Assembly (NCBI GenBank): GCA_013339765.2
Contig: CM023454.1
Location: 45,145,177 to 45,209,176, forward strand
Length of the DNA: 64,000 bases
Source: Haemaphysalis longicornis
Lineage: Eukaryota > Arthropoda > Arachnida > Ixodida > Ixodidae
Reading direction: 5' to 3'
Positions 56,935 to 64,000 of this stretch are shown piece by piece. The position numbers and the translations under genes are program-made. A model generated the notes under the pieces. That model saw nothing but the letters and a program-made list of their open reading frames with translations, ran no database searches and was not told the DNA's origin. How positions within the stretch are numbered: position 1 is the stretch's first letter; the number at the start of each line of letters is the position of its first letter.

Positions 56935-57305
56935 AACAACCCAGCTCATTCTCCGCCGCGTGAAGAGGAATACGATGCGTGTTTAGAGAATAACGTTACG
57001 GTATGTGCCCCCATGCAAGTTTTTTTTGTCTTTTTTAGTAGGCCACTGGACCCTCCGCGAAAAAATTCTAATCCCGAAAATTGTACAGTGCGTTAATTCC
57101 TTGACGTGTATTTAAACGCCAACACAGAAATCACGAGGGCATTCGCGTTCGCACAGACGCCCAGGACCCAGCTCAGTCTCCGCCACGCGAAGAAAAATAC
57201 GCTGCGTGTATAGAGAACAACTTTACGGTATGTGCCCCCGGACAACTTTTTTATTTTTCTCTTTCTTAGTAGGCAACTGGAGCCTCCGCGTAGGAATTGT
57301 TATCC
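56935..57305 (+). repeat. Diverged tandem duplication, ~228-bp period
   Basis: 56940-57060 and 57168-57300 share ACCCAGCTCA, CTCCGCC, GCGTGAAGAGGAATACG against GCGAAGAAAAATACG, TTACGGTATGTGCCCCC, TTAGTAGGC, ACTGGA and CCTCCGCG in the same order. Each unit has GGTATGTG followed by a pyrimidine run ending TTAGTAGG, which looks like a short intron, but no coding frame supports an exon. Confidence 0.7.
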
Positions 57306-57736
57306 CAAAACTTCTTTCTTTTTTTGGTACCAAGAGCGCCTTATGACATTACAGCGGTGGGACATAACAAAAAGACATACATCAGCTAGTCACATTGATA
57401 ACCAAAAATCAAAAATGTTTCAGAGGCCGCGAGCCCCTTTAAGATACATTCATACACTCAAGGAGGAAAAGAAAAACAAAAAAAGGCTTAGCCATGCTCT
57501 TCAAATTTCAGAACCAACGGTTGTCAGTACCAGCAAAAATGGTACATAATATCAGCGAGCTTCAATAACTATACAAAGGAAAGGCTGCGGCAAGTCGCTC
57601 CCTTCCCTTCCACTAAGTTATTGTCACACAGGAAATATAACACACTGCATTAAGGGCAACACGAGAAAGAAATATTCGAAAAGTGGAATTACAACGCTGC
57701 CCTAACATGTCAAGCTACAACGCAGTTCGAGTGTTA

Positions 57737-57888
<152 letters not shown>

Positions 57889-58159
57889 AATAATTTTGCA
57901 TCACAATAAATTCCCAGTGGACAAATGTGCATTAGTTCAAAGCTTTTAAAAAACACATTTAAGCGTAAAATGCATCCGCAGACTCTACCGGAACTAGGTG
58001 CGCAGGTAACTGATTCTATTAGTCTATTGTTTTCGGCAAAAATGAGTTTGTGAACGCTATTGTGTTGCAGCGAATTTCACGCACCTTGCAGGTGTGATCC
58101 ATTCGCGCTGGCACGTAATCAGGTGCAAAAATGTAATCATCATTGGAAATGTCAATTTA

Positions 58160-59026
58160 GGAAGAGTATATGAAATGGAATAGTTTTAAGAGAACCGTCG
58201 CCCTTCGATCGTGTAGTGTCTCCCATTTCAAATATTTTGCAGTGACTTGCGCTAAACTTCAAGTTCCTAGGAGTCTTACGAATGGCGTCCAGGGCTGCAA
58301 GGCTTTGTACCCGGTTGAATTTATTTTTGTCGAGAACGGTTCGGGGTCCCACACGGCACAAAGCGTACTCCAATATCGACTTGCACAGTTATTATCGCGT
58401 GTTTCCTCTGGAATCTTTCTTGTATTGCGCCGCAAAAAAACCAGAGTCCTACGAGCTTTACGTACCATATAATCGACATGTCGATGCCAGCAAAGCGTAA
58501 AAGTGAAGTAAACTCCAAAATATTTACACTCATCTACGAATTGTAAAGGAACGTTTTTTATTGTGTAAGGGAGTTTATTTGGGCTATGCTTTCTTGACAA
58601 GGTAAGCAGACAGTTTTGTTTAGATTTGGTTGTATCTCCCATTTTACGCACCAATCGTCTGTAATGTTCAGATCGTTTTGCCCTATCTCGCGACCATTTT
58701 CAGAAGTAATTTTTCTGTTCAATACACAATCATATGCGAACAGTCGTGTACATGAAGTGATGTTATTGCCGATGTATTTTATGAGCGAAGAAATAATAAA
58801 GGACCCAAAACAGACCCTTGGGGAACTACTGACGTTACATCGCATGTCCTTGATTTCAGCACCGTTCACAACCATATACTGACGTCTGTTACCTAAATAC
58901 TCCGAGATCCGGGAAAGTATATTGGGTTGAATACCGTATGTCGTCAATTTTCTAATTAAAAAATTGTGAGAAATCGTGCCGAATGCCTTCCTAAAATCTG
59001 TAGAAACAGAGTCAACGAATGTAGGG
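58160..59026 (-). pseudogene. CR1/Jockey-type LINE reverse transcriptase fragment
   Basis: On the minus strand, STDFRKAFGTISHNFLIRKL (motif A region, about 59010-58950) leads to YGIQPNILSRISEYLGNRRQ and YMVVNG, then a degraded motif B, RLFAYDCVLNRKI (motif C with FADD changed to FAYD, about 58740), and DLNITDDWCVKWEIQPNLNK. Then come KYFGVYFT (about 58540) and VWDPEPF (about 58360). This is the order of a CR1/Jockey RT. It lacks everything upstream of motif A because the RTE copy abuts it at 59027. The catalytic Asp loss shows it is dead. Confidence 0.75.
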
Positions 59027-60155
59027 TTGTCTATGAAGATGTGGAATCGGCAATGGCTAAAGTAAAAACACAATGTACCGTAGTTAAGAGAGATTTCAAT
59101 GCTAAAGCAGGCAAGCATAAGGCTGGAGACAAGGCTGTTGGGAACTATGGTCTGGGGTGTAGAAATAGCAAGGGGGACCTGCTAGTTCAGTTTGCAGAAC
59201 GGATTAACCTACGCTTAAAGGATACCTTCTTCTGTAAAAGGGAGTGCCGTAGTGGACGTGTTCATATTAGGCGATCACCCTGGCGTCGGGAAGGATGTGG
59301 AATATCTAGGAAGCGTAAGGTGTAGTTACCATTGCATGATAAGATCTCGAATTATGCTAGATTTGAGGAGGGACCGCAACAAGCTAGTACGAAAGAAGCC
59401 GAATAATGAGCTAACAGTAAGGCGTAAAGTAGCAGAATTCAGGATCGTGCTGCAGTACCGGTACTTAGCTCTTACCCAGAAAGTCGAGCTTACGACACAG
59501 GAAGCCAGCGACAACCTTACAAGCATTATCACGGAGTGTGCAGTAGAAGTCGGGGGCATGATGGCAAGACAGGATACTGGTAAACGTTCGCAGGGGACAA
59601 AAGGTGTAATTAGGAAACGCCAAACTATCACCATCACCATACCAGCTGACAGAATAAATCTAGCGGAGCTTTAGAAGTTAACCAATATTTGTAAGACAGC
59701 TGACATATGGAAGTATTATATGGAGAAGATCGCATACGCTGTAAAGAACGGACGTAGCCTGTAAGCAGTATTGAGGCGTCTGGGTGTGGGGAAAAATCAG
59801 ATGTATGCAATTAAAGATAAGCAAGGCAATGTCATCACAAATAGGGATAACATATTCACAGTGGCCGAGGAGTTCTATAGAGATCTGTACAGTAGCTGGA
59901 ACATCTAGTATAATGCCGAACGAGAAAGTCGTTCAGAAGAGATAGACATCCCACCAGTAGAGACCGCAGAAGTAAGGAAAGCTTTGAAATAAATGAACTT
60001 GGGCAAAGCACCTGGTGAGGATAAGATAACAGCAGACCTCTTGAAAAATGGCGGAGAAATTGTACTTGAAAAACTGGCAAACTTTTATACGCAATTCCTA
60101 ATTACCACAAGCGTAGCGGAATATTTGAAGAACGCTAACATCATACTAATCCATA
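59027..60155 (+). mobile_element. RTE LINE copy, truncated at both ends
   Basis: Collinear with 48112-49272 of the full RTE copy, starting TGTGGAATCGGCAATGGC and AAGTAAAAACACAATG. It passes through the endonuclease end, GGCATGATGGCAAGACAGGA, and the RT start (GKAPGEDKITADLLKNGGE, NANIILIH at 60000-60153). It stops exactly at CTAATCCATA (60155), where the I-clade element begins. The missing downstream RT probably resumes beyond that insertion, outside the window. Many stops: this is an older copy than 47475-50579. Confidence 0.85.
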
Positions 60156-60554
60156 CCCCGCACGGGGCACCTTGAGCAATCTTGGTGACGGTACTGGCGA
60201 TACCGCGGACCCCGAGCCCCCAAACATAAGCTGGATCCAACCGTGGTGATGTGTTTTTAAGGTGAAGGGTAGAAACCTCTAACGGTGGCCGTCGGAGCCC
60301 AGGTCAAGCTCCGGCGGATGGGCTCCCTGTCTGTTTACCAGGCAGGGAGCTCCGGGACCTCCTCAGCTATCAGGGTAAGGTTGTGGAAGAAAGTACCCCC
60401 GTCTCCCTGCTTTTATACTATGCTTTATGGTATTGTCTAAAACCCCCCCCCCAACCGTGATCGGTCCCTGAAAAGGGGCCGCACCGAAGTATCCTTTCCT
60501 CCGTTGCCGTCGTTAACCTTTCCTGAACCGGACCATTTTTCTCGATTTCTTGTG
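60156..60554 (+). other. I-clade LINE 5'UTR
   Basis: Non-coding leader, collinear with the leader at 23640-23930 on the minus strand. It includes a GGGAGCTCC-containing inverted pair around 60330-60350 and a C run near 60447-60455. The full 5' end indicates complete reverse transcription of this copy. Confidence 0.7.
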
Positions 60555-61786
60555 ATGGAATCCCTCAATCCAACCCACCCTCTTGCATCTCAGTCAGTCT
60601 TCTTGATCGCCAAGTATCTTGAAGCCATAGTAGGAAAATCGTATAAATGCAAAAAACAAAGGTCTGGTGAACTCTAATTGAAATAAATGACAAGCAGCAG
60701 TCTGCAAAGCTTCTAGCTCAGACTAGACTGGCTGATCTTGACATCCGGGTCACACCCCATCGGAGCCTCAACAGCTCGCAGGGTGTGATATCCGAGACAG
60801 ACCTCCTGAACGAAACCGATGCGGATCTCCTTGCCGGCTTGAAGGATCAGGGCGTCACTGCCGTGACGCCCATCATCCCAGAGACCAAGGAGATTCCCAC
60901 CAAACACATTATCTTGACTTTCGACCGCGCAATTCTTCCACAATACATAAATGCAGGTTTTATCCGTTGCTCCATCCGTCCGTACATCCCGAACCCGCGG
61001 CGCTGTTTTAAGTGCCAGCGGTTCGGGCATGGTACGAACTCTTGCCGTGGCCGAACGACGTGTGCAAAGTGCGCGGCGCACGATCATCCGAGCGAGAACT
61101 GCTCAGCCGAAACTCTCACTTGTGTAAACTGCGGGGGGCCGCATGCGGCATACTCCCGCAAGTGCGAAAAATTTCAACTAGAAAAGAAAAATCATCAACA
61201 TCAAAGTCACTGAAAACATCACCTTCCCAGAGGCGCGAAAGAGGTTCGCCTCTTTCCCCTGGGGAGGTACGCCGACGCGGCTCGCCGGGGGGCGGAGCGG
61301 CGTCTCGTTTCCACAGGGACCCAGTTCAGCGAGTCTGACCTGGTCCCTCGCCCGCCCCCCCCTGGGTTGCCTCTGGCAGCCCAACCCGCCACCACGCCGC
61401 TTGCTGAGGCAGCAGCGGTTGTGGTGGCAACCTCTTCCGTCGGGACCGGTGCCGCTCCCGCCTCTGTCTCCCCGCCCTCCAGTGCGTTGGAGGGTACAGA
61501 GGTGATGGACACCACGGGCCCCGCACCGGTTCCCACCGCCACCGCACCGCCTGTGCCACCTCTGGCGCCCCGGACGCCCTCGGCGGTGGCGGCTCAAACG
61601 AAGGGCTCCCGAGGGGGGGCCAAGTCCAGGGGGCCCGGTCCGTCGGGCACCCCTCGGACATCCGACGACGAGATGGATGTCGGGCCGTTCCTGCCTGCAA
61701 CGCAGCGCAAGGAACGCGTCCCGACGCCAAAGCCTCCCGACAAGCCAAAAAAGGCGAGAGTCACAGCCCCGAAAGACGACACATAA
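60555..61786 (+). pseudogene. I-clade ORF1 with three CCHC zinc knuckles
   Basis: ATG at 60555 (MESLNPTHPLASQSVFLIAK). A one-base shift near 60670 moves the frame, which continues with TRLADLDIRVTPHRSLN, then the open part 60785-61213 carrying the knuckles (RCFKCQRFGHGTNSC, TCAKCAAHDHPSENC, TCVNCGGPHAAYSRKC). After the stop at 61213 and a shift, ENITFPEARKRFASFPWG and a Pro/Ala/Thr-rich tail (61367-61786) close the protein. It would coat element RNA in the ribonucleoprotein. The large minus-strand frames opposite (for example 61178-61798) are GC-driven shadows. Confidence 0.85.
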
Positions 61787-61823
61787 ACAAACACACACAC
61801 TCCAGTAGCTCTCACACTAAATA

Positions 61824-62564
61824 ATGGGAAGAGAAAACATAATTCAATGGAACTGTAGAGGCCTTCTTAAAAATCTTGACGATGTATACGAAATACTGCA
61901 TGCTAATCAGCCAAGTGTGATGTGTCTTCAGGAGACGCATTTGAATTCCAAGCACACAAATTTCTTAAATAGGTACATGGTCTTCAGAAAGGACAGGGAT
62001 GGCTGCACACACTCTTCGGGCGGTGTAGCCATAATAGCCCGGAAATCCCTAGCATGCCACCCTGTCGCTCTCAACACCGTCCTTGAGGCTGTAGCAATAC
62101 GCACAATAATTTTTAATAGGTTGATAACGGTATGCTCCATATACATTCCTCCTGATGTCACACTTTTGAGCTCTGACTTCGAGGCGCTGGTCGACCAGCT
62201 GCCCGAACCATACATCCTAACAGGCGACCTTAATGCACACAACTCTCTTTGGGGCTCCTCCAGAACGGATGCCCGAGGTCGCCTGTTGGAGAAGTTTCTT
62301 ACATCCTCCGGAGCATGCCTTTTCAACAAAAAACAGCCTACATATCATAACTTAGGACACAATACATACTCTCATCTTGACTTGGCTATTGGTTCCGCAG
62401 TTCTCTTTCCATGTCTTGAGTGGGGTGTGGGCACGGACCCATATGGTAGTGACCATTTCCCCACTTCATTAACGTATATAGGTATAGGCCCGAGCAGTCC
62501 ATCTTCCCATAACAGGTTTAATGAATCCAAAAGCAAACTGGAGTACATTCACAGAAACATCTAA
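61824..62564 (+). pseudogene. I-clade ORF2 endonuclease domain
   Basis: ATG at 61824 opens ORF2 38 bp after ORF1. The frame has NIIQWNCRGLLKNLDDVYEI, MCLQETHLNS (catalytic Glu), GGVAIIARKS, VCSIYIPP, YILTGDLNAHNSLWGS (Asp/Asn), YSHLDLAIGS and YGSDHFPTSL (SDH). All AP-endonuclease-like motifs are present and the domain looks intact. The frame stops at 62564, but the RT part begins in another frame at about 62521, so a single-base shift separates the two and not a natural stop. Confidence 0.9.
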
Positions 62565-64000
62565 ACTACACCACACAACCATAAAACACCTACACGTGGA
62601 GGAAGCCGCCCAACTCGTCACGGCGCACATCCTCGACGCCGCCGAAAAGTCCATTCCCCAGGCCTCCAGTGGGTCCCGCAGCCCAAGGAGGCCCTGGTGG
62701 AACGAGGACTGCAGGCGGGCGCGAGAGGCCCAGAACAAGGCGTGGGGTGTCCTTCGCCGGTACCCCACGTCAGATAACATCATTTCTTTTAAACGGGCAA
62801 AGGCTTTTGGAAAGCGAGTGCGTCGTGAGGCGAAAAGGGAGAGTTGGCGCACCTTCCTCACTTCCATCAACTCGTACACTGACACACATAAAGTCTGGAC
62901 ACGAATACGAAAACTAAAAGGACAACAGACACACAGCCTGCCCCTGGTTAGTACAACAGGGGACACACTGGAAGACCAGGCTAACACACTTGCACAACAC
63001 TTCGAACACGTGTCCAGTTCAGCACACTACACAAACACTTTCATGAAACACAAAACATCTGTAGAAAAGAAGTCCCTGCGTGATAACAACAAGTCGCACA
63101 CTTCTTACAATTCTCCTTTTTCAATTCATGAGCTGAAGGTTGCTCTGAGCACATGTAAGCCTTCAGCTCCAGGTGCAGACAAAATCACATACACCATGAT
63201 ACAACACCTACACCCAGACACTCTTGAAACACTCCTACATCTATACAACAACATATGGCTTTCGGGGCACATTCCACGCTCTTGGAGGGAGGCTATAGTA
63301 GTGGCTTTCCTGAAGGAAGGAAAGGACCCTTCCTCTCCCGCCAGTTATCGCCCCATTGCCCTGACAAGCTGCCTGTGCAAGCTCCTCGAGAAGATGATAA
63401 ACAGGAGACTCGTGTACTTCTTAGAGTACAACGGTCTTCTCGAGAGCTGCCAGGCGGGCTTTAGGGCGGGGCGATCTACCAACGATCAACTCGTTGCGTT
63501 AGAGTCTTATATCAAAGATGCTTTCTCCACAAGCAGTACTGCATGACGGTCTTCTTTGATCTTGAAAAGGCGTACGATACTGCTTGGCGGTACGGCATCC
63601 TTAGCGACTTGAAGTCCTTTGGCATGTCGGGTAACATGTGGAACACGCTTGCCAGTTACCTCTCTGAAAGAACGTTTCGCGTGCGAGTTGGAACTGCACT
63701 CTCTAGAGTTCATGTGCAGGAAAACGGTGTTCCGCAAGGTGGAGTTTTGAGTTGCACGTTGTTTATTTTGTAAAAATGAACTCTCTTCGGAAGGCTCTGC
63801 CACCAACCATTTCCTGCTCAATCTATGTAGACGACGTGCAATTATCCTTTAAGTCTTGTAACCTGTCTATCTGCGAGCGCCAAGTCCAGCTTGGTGTTAA
63901 CAAGCTAGCTGGCTGGGCAGATAGCAACGGTTTTAAATTTAATCCAGTGAAGTGTACTTGTGTTTTGTTTTCGAAAAGGCGTGGCATTCGGCCGGATCCA
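62521..64000 (+). pseudogene. I-clade ORF2 reverse transcriptase domain (window-truncated)
   Basis: The 341-codon frame 62521-63546 has RPWWNEDCRRAREAQNKAWG, CKPSAPGADKITYTMIQHL, SWREAIVVAFLKEGKDPSSP, SYRPIALTSCLCKLLEKMIN and CQAGFRAGRSTNDQLVALES. A shift near 63540 leads to FFDLEKAYDTAWRYGIL (motif A) and NGVPQGGVLSCTLF (motif B). A second shift near 63770 leads to SIYVDDVQLSF (motif C, dyad intact) and GFKFNPVKCTCVLFSKR at the window edge. Only about three indels separate this copy from an open ORF2, so it is a fairly recent insertion. Confidence 0.9.

Larger units (their letters stand above)
60156..64000 (+). mobile_element. I-clade LINE inserted in the RTE copy (runs off the window)
   Basis: Starts CCCCGCACGGGGCACC at 60156, the same 5' end as the minus-strand copy at 23930. 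It has a ~400-bp 5'UTR, ORF1 (60555-61786) and ORF2 (61824 onward: endonuclease, RT through the YVDD motif at about 63823, cut by the window end). It is the best-preserved of the three related copies, with only a handful of single-base frame breaks. The missing part should encode the RT thumb, RNase H and the C-terminal Cys/His motif. Confidence 0.9.

Noticed and set aside
61178..61798. 206-codon minus-strand frame rich in Arg and Gly
   Set aside because: Antisense of the Pro/Ala-rich ORF1 tail of the I-clade LINE; composition explains its openness.

Overview
The window is eukaryotic genomic DNA with no recognisable single-copy host gene. It looks like repeat-dense chelicerate DNA, most probably from a hard tick (Ixodida). 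The repertoire fits tick genomes as I know them: tRNA-headed SINEs, RNase H-bearing I-clade LINEs, RTE LINEs ending in TGATGA repeats, CR1/Jockey-type LINEs, Ty3/gypsy elements and a GIY-YIG Penelope-like element. The species is inference. Nothing prokaryotic was seen: no operons, ribosome binding sites or CRISPR.

Layout. About 1-12180 is mostly anonymous AT-rich DNA with two SINEs of opposite orientation (about 3470-3690 and 9690-9910), an unrecognised 164-codon ORF (6398-6892) and a short repeat at 10683-10760. Two diverged copies of a ~550-bp repeat lie at 12182-12750 and 14429-14978. From about 23930 down to 16480 a single I-clade LINE lies on the minus strand, with 5'UTR, ORF1 with zinc knuckles, endonuclease, RT and C-terminal Cys/His region all recognisable but broken. 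It is split by a Penelope-like element (17598-19408, ~115-bp inverted terminal repeats) and by an RTE 3' tail (21924-22178), and its 5' part contains a 40-bp-arm palindrome. Another RTE tail (24050-24425) and another I-type fragment (24890-27300, plus) follow. A different, badly decayed RNase H-bearing I-clade LINE occupies 28290-33450.

From 42030 down to 36440 lies a Ty3/gypsy element (minus) with gag, protease, RT, RNase H and integrase in canonical order. It carries a Tc1/mariner-style MITE inside RNase H and a SINE-bearing insertion flanked by a ~92-bp duplication of integrase sequence. A CR1/Jockey LINE (42240-43600) comes next, then a nearly full-length RTE LINE (47475-50579) with a 12-bp target-site duplication and an RT core whose catalytic residues are intact.

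The most interesting locus is 52330-55506 (minus). It is an LTR element with two ~180-bp LTRs and a polypurine tract. Its interior runs gag, then aspartic protease, then a CNBP/ZNF9-like CCHC zinc-finger sequence where RT, RNase H and integrase should be. It looks like a retroelement that captured a host cDNA. The tail of the window is a GC-rich block with exact 44-bp direct repeats, a 228-bp tandem duplication, a 148-bp CA microsatellite, and a serial junction: a CR1 fragment (minus) abuts a 5'-truncated RTE copy, into which an I-clade LINE (60156 to window end, plus) has inserted.

The genes do not form a pathway. They are layers of retroelement insertion, most with frameshifts and stops, and the nesting gives relative ages: the I-clade copy at 16.5-23.9 kb predates the Penelope-like and RTE insertions, and the RTE copy at 59 kb predates the I-clade insertion at 60156.
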